Of a stretch of DNA of 64,000 bases, positions 15,793 to 25,363 are shown one piece after another. The stretch's first letter is position 1. Each line of letters begins with the position of its first letter. Under the pieces are notes generated by a model that did not search any database, was not told the origin of the DNA, and was given only the letters and a program-made list of their open reading frames with translations. The position numbers and the translations under genes were made by a program. Source of the DNA: Allopseudospirillum japonicum (GTDB lineage: Bacteria > Pseudomonadota > Gammaproteobacteria > Pseudomonadales > Halomonadaceae); NCBI RefSeq assembly GCF_900108915.1, contig NZ_FNYH01000001.1:248001-312000 (forward strand), in the 5' to 3' direction.

Positions 15793-17448
15793 GTGGAAGA
15801 AAGAGATGTAATGGAATTTGATGTAGTCATCGTAGGCGCGGGCCCTGCGGGTTTAGCTGCAGCCTGTCGCTTGATGCAACAGGCCAATGAGCAAGGCCAA
15901 GAATTCAGTGTCTGCTTAGTAGAGAAAGGTTCCGAAGTTGGCGCACATATTCTTTCTGGCGCAGTGATAGAGCCTCGCGCCCTCAATGAATTATTCCCTA
16001 ATTGGCAAGAGCTAGGTGCGCCTTTAAATGTTAGCGTGACAGAAGACCAAGTCTTTTTGCTAAAAGATGAGCAAAATGCACAAAAATTACCTAACGCACT
16101 TGTGCCACAGACGATGCACAACGAAGGCAATTATATTGTGAGCTTGGGGAATTTCTGCCGTTGGTTAGGACAGCAAGCAGAAGATCTTGGTGTAGAAATT
16201 TTTCCAGGTTTTACCGCACGTGAGGTCCTCTATGATGATAAAGGGCGTGTTGTCGGTATTTTAACTGGTGCGATGGGCATTGGTGCTGACGGCGAGCAGA
16301 AAGATTCCTACGTACCCTCCATGGAACTCCGCGCTAAATACACCTTGTTTGCAGAAGGTTGCCGTGGCCACCTAGGGAAAGAATTAATTAACAAATACAA
16401 CTTGGACCAAGGCTGTGATCCTCAGCATTATGGCATTGGTATCAAAGAGTTGTGGGAGATTGATCCAAGCAAACATCAAGAAGGCTTGGTCGTTCATGGC
16501 TCGGGTTGGCCACTCACAGGAGATACCCACGGTGGTTTCTTCCTCTATCATGATGAAAGCAACCAAGTAGAAATCGGCTTAATTGTTGATTTATCTTATT
16601 CTAACCCGCACTTGTCGCCTTTTGATGAATTCCAACGCATGAAGCACCATCCGGTGATCAAGCAATATCTGGAAGGCGGCAAGCGTATTTCTTATGGCGC
16701 GCGAGCCATTACCAAAGGGGGCTTAAACTGTCTGCCGAAAATGACTTTCCCCGGCGGTTTATTGATTGGTTGCGATGCAGGCACTCTCAACTTTGCCAAA
16801 ATCAAAGGCGTACACACAGCCATGAAATCCGCGATGCTAGCGGCAGAAACCGTCTTTGATGCCATCAGCCAAGGGGATCAGGGCGCACAAATTCTTAGCG
16901 ACTTCACCCAACGTTGGCAAGCTTCTTGGGCCTATGAAGAATTGCAAAGATCACGTAACTTCGGTCCTGCAATGCACAAATTTGGTACCTTCCTTGGTGG
17001 TGCTTTCAATTTCTTGGATCAAAATATTTTCGCCGGCCATTTACCTTTTACCTTACATGATCGCACTCCAGACCATGCCAAGTTAAAACCTGCAGATGTT
17101 TGCCAACCGATTGATTACCCTAAACCTGATGGCAAATTAAGCTTTGATAAACTGTCTTCTGTCTTCCTTGCCAATGTCAGCCATGAAGAGGATCAACCTT
17201 GCCACTTGCGCTTAACCGATCCTGAGCTGCCACTACGTGATAACTTGCCTACCTATAACGAACCGGCACAACGTTATTGTCCTGCAGGCGTTTATGAAGT
17301 CGTCACAGATGAAGACGGTCAAGCACGCTTCCAAATTAACTTTTCTAACTGTGTTCACTGTAAAACTTGTGATATTAAAGATCCTGCCCAAAATATCACT
17401 TGGGTGACCCCAGAAGGGGCTGGCGGTCCAAACTACCCGAATATGTAA
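15793..17448 (+). CDS. Electron transfer flavoprotein-ubiquinone oxidoreductase
   Basis: A 551-residue inner-membrane-bound protein with FAD and a 4Fe-4S cluster that passes electrons from ETF to ubiquinone. Seen: the dinucleotide fold VVIVGAGPAGLAAACRL near residues 10-26, EKGSEVGAHILSGAVIEP near 47-64, and at the C-terminus the cluster cysteines in RYCPAGVYEV and NCVHCKTCDIKDP. GTG at 15793 was chosen: GAGGAG lies 7 nt upstream and Pseudomonas homologues begin with a comparable short MExxx-MEFDVVIVGAGPAG. An ATG at 15811 is the alternative. Divergent from its partners etfBA. Confidence 0.97.
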   Translation: MEERDVMEFDVVIVGAGPAGLAAACRLMQQANEQGQEFSVCLVEKGSEVGAHILSGAVIEPRALNELFPNWQELGAPLNVSVTEDQVFLLKDEQNAQKLPNALVPQTMHNEGNYIVSLGNFCRWLGQQAEDLGVEIFPGFTAREVLYDDKGRVVGILTGAMGIGADGEQKDSYVPSMELRAKYTLFAEGCRGHLGKELINKYNLDQGCDPQHYGIGIKELWEIDPSKHQEGLVVHGSGWPLTGDTHGGFFLYHDESNQVEIGLIVDLSYSNPHLSPFDEFQRMKHHPVIKQYLEGGKRISYGARAITKGGLNCLPKMTFPGGLLIGCDAGTLNFAKIKGVHTAMKSAMLAAETVFDAISQGDQGAQILSDFTQRWQASWAYEELQRSRNFGPAMHKFGTFLGGAFNFLDQNIFAGHLPFTLHDRTPDHAKLKPADVCQPIDYPKPDGKLSFDKLSSVFLANVSHEEDQPCHLRLTDPELPLRDNLPTYNEPAQRYCPAGVYEVVTDEDGQARFQINFSNCVHCKTCDIKDPAQNITWVTPEGAGGPNYPNM

Positions 17449-17469
17449 TAGGTCACTAGAAAATCAATC

Positions 17470-17493
17470 ACGGGAGCGCAAGCTCCCGTTTTT
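17470..17493 (+). terminator. Terminator after ETF-QO
   Basis: ACGGGAGC (17470-17477), GCAA loop, GCTCCCGT (17482-17489), then TTTT. A textbook rho-independent terminator. Confidence 0.9.
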
Positions 17494-17574
17494 GTATCAA
17501 GTTTGTTACGCAAATCACCCTTGTCTCTTTAATAAAAGGCGCTAGTATAAAAGCCGTTTTTTCACTTTTATCAA

Positions 17575-18411
17575 ATGAGGCACTTCATGCGCCTGCCGCC
17601 TACCTCCGAGTTTTACCAAAGCTGCGTCCAGCTGTTTTGGCCTCTGCATGCTACCGCTGTTATTGCACACCGTGGATTAAGCGCACAAGCGCCAGAAAAT
17701 ACTCTCTTGAGTGTGCAAGAAGCTGCAGCCGCCGGCGCACACTTAGTGGAAGTGGATGTACAACTGAGTGCGGATGGCGTCCCTGTGATCTTTCATGATG
17801 AGACCTTGACGCGTATTTGTCAGCGTCCACAAGGCGTCCACGAATTCACTTATGCACAATTACAAGCTTTCGATTATGGCACTTGGTTCAATGGCCAAGC
17901 CCAATCTTTGCTAAGCTTAGAGACCTTATTGGCTTATGCACAACAAGCCCAGCTTGCACTTAATTTAGAACTCAAAGCCGCTATTCAACATCCAGCAATT
18001 CGGTGGCAACAAGCGTTGGCTCCCTTATTGCATCAATATGCGCACTTACCTCTGGTTTTTTCTAGTTTTGATTGGTCTTTACTTGAGCTTTGCCAAGCGC
18101 TGTGGCCACACTACCCACGTGCCGCTTTAATAGAAAATTTACATGCCGACGAATTACAAAAAATTGCTGCTTATCCCTGTCATTTTGCTGCCATTCATAC
18201 AGATTGGTGCCAGTTAACACCTGATGTGGCCCATAAAACACGTGCTCTAGGCTGGTCCTTGGCCACTTATACTTGTAACCATCCAACAGCTATCCAAAGT
18301 TTGCTACAAGCTGGTGTACAGGCTGTCTTTACTGACGATGTACGACTTTGGTCTAGAGATCAACCCATATTCCCCCATCATCAGAACCAAACCCTCGCTG
18401 CTTTTGCATAG
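17575..18411 (+). CDS. Glycerophosphodiester phosphodiesterase
   Basis: A 278-residue GDPD-family TIM-barrel enzyme releasing glycerol-3-phosphate from deacylated phospholipids. Seen: the catalytic IAHRGLSAQAPENTLLS near residues 31-47 with the HRG and PENT motifs, EVDVQLSADGVPVIFHDETLTR near 61-82 with the metal-binding E-x-D and catalytic His, and NLELKAA near 125. No signal peptide is apparent, so it is likely cytosolic (UgpQ-like) rather than GlpQ-like. The ATG at 17575 or 17587 may be the start; neither has a strong ribosome site. The RND operon follows 47 bp downstream. Confidence 0.9.
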   Translation: MRHFMRLPPTSEFYQSCVQLFWPLHATAVIAHRGLSAQAPENTLLSVQEAAAAGAHLVEVDVQLSADGVPVIFHDETLTRICQRPQGVHEFTYAQLQAFDYGTWFNGQAQSLLSLETLLAYAQQAQLALNLELKAAIQHPAIRWQQALAPLLHQYAHLPLVFSSFDWSLLELCQALWPHYPRAALIENLHADELQKIAAYPCHFAAIHTDWCQLTPDVAHKTRALGWSLATYTCNHPTAIQSLLQAGVQAVFTDDVRLWSRDQPIFPHHQNQTLAAFA

Positions 18412-18458
18412 AATCCATCTTGGTGCGTCTTTTAAGTTCATTAGTAAGGATACGTCTT

Positions 18459-19565
18459 ATGCGCATGGCACCTCATCAGCTTACAGCTTTTATTTTATTG
18501 ATTTTAATTGGTTTATGGATGGCACAAGGTGAAGTACGGCGTCCTTTTGCAGCGGCACTAACTCAAGCGAAACCAACCTCCTCCCAACCGCAAGTGCAAA
18601 TTATCCAAGCACAACCACAAGCCATTCATCCTCAACTGACTTTGCAAGCCCAAGTAGAAGCTTGGCGTCATGTCCAACTGAAAGCCCAATGGAGCGCACC
18701 TGTCACTGAGATTTGGGCAAAAAAAGGACAAGACCTCGCCTCAGGGGAAGCTATTTTGCACTTAGAGGCACAGGACTTACCTTGGCAACTTGAGCAAGCA
18801 CGCGCCCAACTTGTCAGTGCGCGCCTCGATCTACAGGCGACCCAATCCTTAGCCAAGCAAGCCTATCAAGCCCACAATCAAATCAGTGCGCATCAAGCAC
18901 AAGTCCAAGCCGCACAAGCACAGGTAGCCCGTATAGAGCAGCAGATTCAAAAGCTCACTCTCAGTGCGCCTTTTGATGGTTATCTTGATCAGCTGCATGT
19001 AGAAATTGGAGACTTTGTCGATGTTGGCCAAGTCATCGCTGATTATCTGGATCTTAGCCAAGTGAAACTCACCGCTTATTTACCGCAAACACAACAAGCG
19101 GGTATTGAGCTAGGTACCCCAGCACGCGTCCATTTTAACGCCTTGCCAACACAAGTTTTTGATGCCCAAGTGGATTGGATTGCCAGCGAAGCCCATCCAA
19201 GTACCCATGCGTATGCCATCGAAGTCCACCTACCACATCCACAAACTTCAGCACGTTTAGTCGGTTCCACCGCTAGTCTGGATTTATTACTACCTGCGCA
19301 AACAGCCTATTGGGTGCCGAGAAATGCACTTAGCCTACACGAAGGGCACTTATATGTGCATTATGTCGATGATCAGCAAAGACTAGAGCGTCTCCAAGCA
19401 CAATTAGTCCGTACACAAAGCCAAGGAGTCTGGGTTAGCTTGCCTGAGTTAACCCAAGCCCAGTCGTTACAATTAGTGGTTCTTGGGCAACACCTCGCTT
19501 CCTTAGGCACCCAAGTCATACCTCAAATTGCTAACCTGCCTGCCTTCACGCCTGAGCTACCATAG
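18459..19565 (+). CDS. RND efflux periplasmic adaptor (membrane fusion protein)
   Basis: A 368-residue HlyD/AcrA-type protein linking the RND pump to the outer membrane. Seen: an N-terminal membrane anchor (FILLILIGLWMAQG), a lipoyl half-motif around VHAQLKAQWSAPVTEIWAKKGQDLASGEAILHLEAQDL-like residues 65-110, an Ala/Gln-rich coiled-coil hairpin near 115-160, and the second lipoyl half APFDGYLDQLHVEIGDFVDVGQVI near 170-195. No lipobox cysteine is visible, so it is held by the helix. The ATG at 18459 has TAAGGA 8 nt upstream; the longer frame from 18420 does not. It is 9 bp before the pump gene. Confidence 0.93.
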   Translation: MRMAPHQLTAFILLILIGLWMAQGEVRRPFAAALTQAKPTSSQPQVQIIQAQPQAIHPQLTLQAQVEAWRHVQLKAQWSAPVTEIWAKKGQDLASGEAILHLEAQDLPWQLEQARAQLVSARLDLQATQSLAKQAYQAHNQISAHQAQVQAAQAQVARIEQQIQKLTLSAPFDGYLDQLHVEIGDFVDVGQVIADYLDLSQVKLTAYLPQTQQAGIELGTPARVHFNALPTQVFDAQVDWIASEAHPSTHAYAIEVHLPHPQTSARLVGSTASLDLLLPAQTAYWVPRNALSLHEGHLYVHYVDDQQRLERLQAQLVRTQSQGVWVSLPELTQAQSLQLVVLGQHLASLGTQVIPQIANLPAFTPELP

Positions 19566-19574
19566 GAACTGAGT

Positions 19575-22500
19575 ATGTCGACCTTGATTGCTGCGGCCAT
19601 GCATTACAGCCGCACAACGCTATTAATTCTTCTATTTTTATTAATCGGCGGTTTTATTGCTGTTCAGAAAATTCCTAAGGAAGCCAATCCAGATGTCGCT
19701 ATCCCATTAATTTATATTTCGATTCCTTATGAGGGTATTTCCCCAGAAGATGCAGTACGTTTATTATTACGCCCAATGGAAAAAGAGCTGCAAAGTATTG
19801 AAGGCGTTAAAGAGATGCGCTCTTTAGGCAGTGAGGGACATGCCTCAATTACGTTAGAATTTAATGCAGGTTTTGATAGTCAACAAGCCTTGCAAGATGT
19901 ACGCGAAAAAGTCGATACCGCAAAAACCAAGCTTCCTGCAGCCACAGAAGAGCCGAGTATTCATGAAATCAATGTCGCCTTATTTCCCGTAATTAATATT
20001 GCCTTAAGTAGTGATTTAGCTGAAACACAAATATTACAATTAGCCCGTCAGCTCAAAAATGATTTAGAAGGTTTATCAGGTGTCTTAGAAGTTGAGATTG
20101 GTGGTGAACGCGAACATTTAATGGAGATTCTGATTGATCCGCAAAAACTAGAAACTTATCAACTTGATTTTGCAAAAATTCTACAGCACATTAGCAGTAA
20201 TAACCAGCTCGTTGCTGCCGGTGCGATTGAAGCCCTTGATGGCCGCCAAGTGATTAAAGTGCCTGGGGTAGTCGAAGATTTAGAGGATATGTTAAATATG
20301 CCGCTTGCCTCTTATCAAGGGCAAGTACTGCATTTTCGCGATATCGCACAATTAAGTAATACTTTTAAAGATCCGCAAAGTTTCGCACGAGTCAATCAAC
20401 AACCTGCGTTAGTCCTTAGTGTTAAAAAGAAGGTAGGTGCTAATATTATTGCAACCTTGGAAGAGGTGCGTACACTTGTACAAGCTCACCAAAGTTTATG
20501 GCCTGCCGGTCAAGTTCAAGTTGCTTATTTACTTGATCAGTCCAAAATCATTCACACTATGCTCAAAGACCTCTTTAATAATGTATTAAGTGGGGTTATT
20601 TTAGTGATGCTAGTTGTTTTAGCCACTATGGGATTTAAATCCTCTTGGTTAGTTGGTCTAGCGATTCCTAGTTCATTTTTAACTGGCATCTTTATTTTAT
20701 ATTGGATGGGAATTACGCTCAATATTGTGGTTTTATTTAGCTTGATTCTTGTCGTAGGGATGCTGGTTGATGGGGCAATTGTAGTCATTGAATTAGCAGA
20801 CCGCAAAATGCAAACTGGTACCCATGCACGACAAGCCTTTACTTATGCAGCCTCACGCATGGCGTGGCCTGTGATTACTGCGACCGCTACCACCCTTGTG
20901 GTCTTTATGCCACTGTTATTTTGGCCAGGTGTTGTTGGTGAGTTTATGAGCTACCTTCCTTTAAGCGTGCTCATTTGCTTAAGTGCTTCCTTATTTATGG
21001 CACTAATTTTTATCCCCGTACTAGGTGGTGTACTCAGTCAATCCCCAACTTCTACTCAAGTCACTACGCCATCAGGCGCACACCTCGCCACTCATTCTAC
21101 AGACGCACATCCTTGGCAGTTACCTGCTGGTGCTTTTAATCAAGCTTACCGCACTATTTTAACCTCTTTACTTGCTCACCCTTGGAAAACTTTTTTCGTT
21201 TCCCTGTTCTTTTTGCTAGCGACTTATGTCGCGTATGGCGTCTGGGGGAAAGGGGTGGAGTTTTTTCCTGAAGTCGATCCAGATAATGTTTTGGTACGTC
21301 TACATGCGCGTGGCGATTTATCAATTCAGCAAAAAGATGCCCTCTTAGCGCAGGTAGAAGCGCGCATTGCGCCTGTCCCCTATATTCGTTCTCTCTATGC
21401 ACGCAGCTTTCAAGCACCCAGCGGGGAAATGGCCGAAGATGTGATTGCGGAAATTCAAGTTGAACTTGTCGATTGGCAAGAACGTCCGCGCGCACAAGTG
21501 ATTCTTGCCGAATTTGAGCGTTTAACTCAGGATATGGCGGGGTTTGAATTGGAATTTCGGCAAGCAGAAGAAGGCCCAGTCCAAGGAAAACCGATTCAAG
21601 TCGAGGTTAGCGCTTTAAATACCACGTCCTTATATACCAGTGTGCACAAGGTGCGCCAGCTGATGCAAGAACTCGGTGGTTTTATCAGTGTAGAAGACAA
21701 CCGTCCCTTACCTGGAATTGAATGGCGGTTACAAGTTGATCGCTCTGAAGCCATGCGTTACCAAGCGGATGTTGCCTTAATTGGACAAAGCATTCAATTG
21801 ATGACTCAAGGGATTAAACTCAGCGACTTCCGCCCTGATTATGCTGATGACGAGGTAGATATTCGTTTGCGTTATCCTGCAACAGAGCGTCATCTAGATG
21901 CTCTGATGCAAATGCAAGTTCATACCCCTGTAGGACGCGTCCCCTTAAGCCATTTTGTACACTTGGAACCTGCACCCAAGGTAGGCAATATTCATCGCAC
22001 CCAAGGACGTCAAGTGATTAAAGTGCAAGCAGATGCAGCTCAAGGTTATTTAGTGAGCGAACGCGTGCAAGCCTTAGCTCAGGCTTTTAGTCAACACAAT
22101 TGGCCCGCAGATATTAAACTTAATTTTAAAGGTGAAGATGAACAGCAGCAAGAAACGGCTGATTTTTTAAGCACAGCTTTTGGAGTCGCATTATTTTTAA
22201 TGCTATTGATTTTAGTGACTCAATTTAATAGCTTATATCAAGCCTGTTTAGTCTTATCTGCCATTGTATTTTCTACAGCAGGCGTTTTATTAGGATTGTT
22301 AATCACTGGGCAAGCCTTTGGTGTGGTGATGGTTGGCGTTGGCATTATTGCATTAGCAGGTATTGTAGTGAATAACAATATTGTTTTAATTGATACTTAT
22401 CGAGAATTAAGACAATTACATCCGCCACCCCAAGCAGCACTTATTACCGGTAGCGTGCGTTTGCGTCCAGTATTATTAACTGCAGGTACCACGATTTTAG

Positions 22501-22712
22501 GTTTAATGCCAATGGTGCTGGGTATGAACCTAGATATACTTGAGGCACAAATCGACCTTGGTGCACCTTCAACCCAATGGTGGACTCAGCTAGCAAGTGC
22601 GATTGCTGGTGGTTTAGCTTTTGCCACTTTATTAACTTTATTTTTAACACCTGCCCTTTTAGTGTTGGGAGAAAGCTTATTCAGTCAGTCAAGTGCTGCA
22701 CCTTCATCCTAG
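19575..22712 (+). CDS. RND efflux transporter permease
   Basis: A 1045-residue inner-membrane proton antiporter of the HAE1/AcrB superfamily. Seen: first helix then IPKEANPDVAIPLIYISIPYEGISPED, the large periplasmic loop, transmembrane segments around residues 335-480 with GMLVDGAIVVIELADRK (TM4 aspartate) near 394-410, a second periplasmic domain, and TM segments at 860-1030 including GIVVNNNIVLIDTYRELR near 930. Both halves of the duplicated fold are intact. No outer-membrane channel gene follows, so a TolC-type protein from elsewhere must complete the pump. Substrates unknown; no regulator gene is adjacent. Confidence 0.95.
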   Translation: MSTLIAAAMHYSRTTLLILLFLLIGGFIAVQKIPKEANPDVAIPLIYISIPYEGISPEDAVRLLLRPMEKELQSIEGVKEMRSLGSEGHASITLEFNAGFDSQQALQDVREKVDTAKTKLPAATEEPSIHEINVALFPVINIALSSDLAETQILQLARQLKNDLEGLSGVLEVEIGGEREHLMEILIDPQKLETYQLDFAKILQHISSNNQLVAAGAIEALDGRQVIKVPGVVEDLEDMLNMPLASYQGQVLHFRDIAQLSNTFKDPQSFARVNQQPALVLSVKKKVGANIIATLEEVRTLVQAHQSLWPAGQVQVAYLLDQSKIIHTMLKDLFNNVLSGVILVMLVVLATMGFKSSWLVGLAIPSSFLTGIFILYWMGITLNIVVLFSLILVVGMLVDGAIVVIELADRKMQTGTHARQAFTYAASRMAWPVITATATTLVVFMPLLFWPGVVGEFMSYLPLSVLICLSASLFMALIFIPVLGGVLSQSPTSTQVTTPSGAHLATHSTDAHPWQLPAGAFNQAYRTILTSLLAHPWKTFFVSLFFLLATYVAYGVWGKGVEFFPEVDPDNVLVRLHARGDLSIQQKDALLAQVEARIAPVPYIRSLYARSFQAPSGEMAEDVIAEIQVELVDWQERPRAQVILAEFERLTQDMAGFELEFRQAEEGPVQGKPIQVEVSALNTTSLYTSVHKVRQLMQELGGFISVEDNRPLPGIEWRLQVDRSEAMRYQADVALIGQSIQLMTQGIKLSDFRPDYADDEVDIRLRYPATERHLDALMQMQVHTPVGRVPLSHFVHLEPAPKVGNIHRTQGRQVIKVQADAAQGYLVSERVQALAQAFSQHNWPADIKLNFKGEDEQQQETADFLSTAFGVALFLMLLILVTQFNSLYQACLVLSAIVFSTAGVLLGLLITGQAFGVVMVGVGIIALAGIVVNNNIVLIDTYRELRQLHPPPQAALITGSVRLRPVLLTAGTTILGLMPMVLGMNLDILEAQIDLGAPSTQWWTQLASAIAGGLAFATLLTLFLTPALLVLGESLFSQSSAAPSS

Positions 22713-22938
22713 GGATGGCATTTTAAATAAAAAGAATAAGCAGGGCCTATGGACAAGGTATGACAAAAGATGCGCTCACATTATAAAAAAATCGTCTAAT
22801 CTCATTCAATGAGAGGCAGGTTTCTAAAGCATTACTGGAAATCTAGCCAATATTTATGAGAATATTCCCCATCACTTGAGCAAGGCCTTTGCTTTATTTC
22901 TATCAAAAACATTCCTTACTAAAAGAGCATTCAGACGT

Positions 22939-23364
22939 ATGCAAGCACATATTAAATGGACCCAAGATGTTCAATTTGTTGCCGAATCTGGTTCAGGTCA
23001 CGCACTGGTGATGGATGGTGCCGCTGAAAGCGGTGGACGTAATACAGGGCCACGTCCGATGGAGATGCTACTAATGGGTTTGGGGGGATGCACAAGTTAT
23101 GATGTAGTCACCATTTTGCGTAAGGCCCGACAAAAGATCATTAACTGCGAGGCTAAAGTAGAAGCACAGCGTGCTCAGGGTATACCTGCAATTTTTACAG
23201 AAATTCATATTCACTTTATTGTTACTGGACAAGCACTTAAAGAATCTCAAGTCAAACGTGCTATTGATTTATCTGCAGAAAAATACTGCTCCGCTTCCTT
23301 GATGCTGGCACAAGGAGGCGTCAAAATTACCCATTCGTTCGAAATTCAAGCGGTTGATTTGTGA
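22939..23364 (+). CDS. OsmC/Ohr-family protein, YhfA-like
   Basis: A 141-residue cytosolic protein of the OsmC fold. Seen: GNTGPRPMEMLLMGLGGCTSYDVVTILRK-type region (residues 43-68) with the first reactive cysteine in GGCTSYD and the second in EKYCSASLML near 116. This layout matches YhfA-like members, which may reduce hydroperoxides, though YhfA itself has no proven role. The frame is open from 22876 (TTG), but the ATG at 22939 (MQAHIKWTQDVQF) fits the family start. Its stop overlaps the next start by 4 nt. Confidence 0.88.
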   Translation: MQAHIKWTQDVQFVAESGSGHALVMDGAAESGGRNTGPRPMEMLLMGLGGCTSYDVVTILRKARQKIINCEAKVEAQRAQGIPAIFTEIHIHFIVTGQALKESQVKRAIDLSAEKYCSASLMLAQGGVKITHSFEIQAVDL

Positions 23365-24266
23365 ACGCGCTCGGTCCGGTTTTCGCAACTTTGTTATTAG
23401 GCGCTTTTTTCAAGCGCCTTGCCTTGCCTAGAGCTGAATTTTGGGCACTTGCTGAGCCTTTTATTTATTTTATCTTATTGCCCGCACTGTTAATTCACAA
23501 ACTAGCATTAGCAGATATTAGTGATTTCACGCTTTTACCTCTAGCCGGTGCGATTGGTCTTACCTTGGTATTGACCAGTGCTGCACTTTGGTTATGTAAA
23601 GCGTTTTGGCACACTTCAGCAGCGAGCTTTACCTCTTTATATCAAGGTGGTATACGCTTTAATACCTATATCGGTTTAGCTTGTTCTGCACAGTTATTTG
23701 GTGATCAAGGCGTATTAATTGCAGCAGTTTTAATGGCAATCATGATTCCTAGTTTAAACTTATTTTGCATACTTGTATTTCAAATAAGCTTACAAACAGC
23801 TGGTTTTTCTTGGAAAAAATTTATTATTAACCTAGCAAAAAACCCTTTAATTCTTGCTTGCTTTATTGGTGTTTTTTTAAATATTAGTGGCATTGGCCTC
23901 CCCTTAGGCAGTGATCAAGTATTGGATTTGCTAGGACGAGCCGCCCTACCTTTAGGTTTACTTGCAGTTGGTGCCGCCCTATCACCTAAGGTCTTATTGA
24001 ATCATGGCTATTTAATTTTTTCTAATAGCCTTTTTAAGCTGGTGGTGATGCCACTTATTGCCGTAATGGTCTCTTACTTGCTGAATCTACCACAACTAAT
24101 GGCGAGTGTTTTTATTTTATTCTGTGCTTTACCTACAGCAACCTCTGCTTATATCTTGGCACGTCAATTAGAAGGTGATGCAGATTTAATGGCTGCTTTA
24201 ATTACTGGGCAAACGCTGTTGGCTTTTATTAGCTTACCTTGGGTACTGGAATATTTACTCCCCTGA
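23361..24266 (+). CDS. AEC-family (auxin efflux carrier-like) transporter
   Basis: A 301-residue inner-membrane protein with about ten hydrophobic segments in two repeats. Seen: VFATLLLGAFFKRL at the start, EPFIYFILLPALLIHKLA near residues 31-48, FNTYIGLACSAQLFGDQGV near 100-118, and LPTATSAYILARQLEGDADLMAALITGQTLLAFISLPW near the C-terminus, all characteristic of this family. Bacterial members carry organic acids; the substrate here is unknown. The GTG start overlaps the stop of the OsmC gene by 4 nt (GTGA), indicating translational coupling. Confidence 0.92.
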   Translation: MNALGPVFATLLLGAFFKRLALPRAEFWALAEPFIYFILLPALLIHKLALADISDFTLLPLAGAIGLTLVLTSAALWLCKAFWHTSAASFTSLYQGGIRFNTYIGLACSAQLFGDQGVLIAAVLMAIMIPSLNLFCILVFQISLQTAGFSWKKFIINLAKNPLILACFIGVFLNISGIGLPLGSDQVLDLLGRAALPLGLLAVGAALSPKVLLNHGYLIFSNSLFKLVVMPLIAVMVSYLLNLPQLMASVFILFCALPTATSAYILARQLEGDADLMAALITGQTLLAFISLPWVLEYLLP

Positions 24267-24302
24267 CTTTTCTTGATTGAAAAGCCAAGGGTAGGTGTAG
24301 GT

Positions 24303-25103
24303 TCAGCAACCTTTAAAAGTTGGCACACGCTTTTCTAACATCGCAGCTACTGCTTCTTGATGATCCTGCGTTTGGTGAGCTAAGGCTTGCATACTGGCAG
24401 AAAGCTCTAATAAGCTTGCTAAAGAGGTTTGTTGGCCTTCACGAATCAGTTTTTTGGTCATCCGTAGCGCAAGTGGTGGGTTGACAGCAATTCTTTGCGC
24501 CATCGCCTTCGCAGCATCTAATAAATTGTCTGGTTCCACAACATCAGACACCATCCCCCAAGCCAAAGCTTGTTGTGCACTAATCGCTTCCCCAGTAAAG
24601 GCCATTTCACAAGCGCGTGATAAACCAATGACGCGAGGTAAAAACCAGGCGCCACCATCTCCAGGAATAATACCAACCTTCACAAAACTCTCTGCAAATT
24701 TTGCTGCTGTAGATGCAATGCGTATATCTGCCATCATTGCTAAGTCACAACCTGCACCAATGGCAGGTCCATTGACTGCAGCAATTAAAGGCACTTCTAA
24801 ATGGTACAAGGCTAAAGGGATACGTTGAATGCCACGGCGGTAACCTTCTCTCAGTTGCACACCTGTGCCTGCAAACATGCCTTGGTGCTCGTGCATATCC
24901 TTAATATTACCACCAGATGAGAAGGCACTACCTGCGCCTGTTAATATCACCACAGAAACTGAAGTATCTACATTAATCCGTGCTGCGGCTGCTTCTAACC
25001 CCTCGATCATGGCATCGTCTGAAATTGCATTGCGGGTTTGCGGTTGATTTAATGTCAAAGTGACACAGGCGCCAGTTTGCTGATATAACACAGGTTGTGA
25101 CAT
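24303..25103 (-). CDS. Enoyl-CoA hydratase/isomerase (crotonase family)
   Basis: A 266-residue cytosolic enzyme acting on enoyl-CoA thioesters. Seen: LNQPQTRNAISDDAMI near residues 18-33, the oxyanion-hole region GSAFSSGGNIKDMHEH near 58-73, and PLIAAVNGPAIGAGCDLAMMADIRIAS near 103-129. In classic hydratases two glutamates follow at the positions near GAGCDLAMM and FAESFVKVGIIPGDGG; the second position carries Gly-Asp here, so the exact reaction (hydratase or isomerase) is unclear. ATG at 25103 follows AAGGAG; the longer frame to 25130 lacks one. Single gene with an inverted repeat 45 bp upstream. Confidence 0.9.
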   Translation of the reverse strand: MSQPVLYQQTGACVTLTLNQPQTRNAISDDAMIEGLEAAAARINVDTSVSVVILTGAGSAFSSGGNIKDMHEHQGMFAGTGVQLREGYRRGIQRIPLALYHLEVPLIAAVNGPAIGAGCDLAMMADIRIASTAAKFAESFVKVGIIPGDGGAWFLPRVIGLSRACEMAFTGEAISAQQALAWGMVSDVVEPDNLLDAAKAMAQRIAVNPPLALRMTKKLIREGQQTSLASLLELSASMQALAHQTQDHQEAVAAMLEKRVPTFKGC

Positions 25104-25147
25104 TAATGGATTCTCCTTGGATATTATCATTGATCAACTTGATTGAC

Positions 25148-25212
25148 CTAGGTTAACGCAAGCTCACAAGCGACGAAAGCAAAAGTAACTTCAAGTGCTT
25201 GGTTTAACCTAG
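25148..25212. promoter_or_regulatory. Spaced inverted repeat CTAGGTTAA ... TTAACCTAG
   Basis: CTAGGTTAA (25148-25156) and TTAACCTAG (25204-25212) are perfect inverted copies whose centres are 56 bp apart, between the crotonase and the H-NS-like gene. The spacing (about five helical turns) suits a DNA-looping or two-dimer regulator. Confidence 0.35.
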
Positions 25213-25280
25213 ATCATTTATCCTACCTAGTGTATTAATTAGCCTTCAGTTAATAATATCTTTTTAACGCCTAATTATCG

Positions 25281-25286
25281 TATAAT
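25281..25286 (+). promoter_or_regulatory. Consensus -10 box before the H-NS-like gene
   Basis: A perfect TATAAT lies about 80 bp before the start codon within very AT-rich DNA; a clear -35 partner is not seen. Confidence 0.4.
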
Positions 25287-25363
25287 CTAGCAATAAAGAG
25301 AAATCTTTAGGTAATAAGTACTGCTATAACACCCTTATTGATACCTACTGGAGGCGTTTACAT

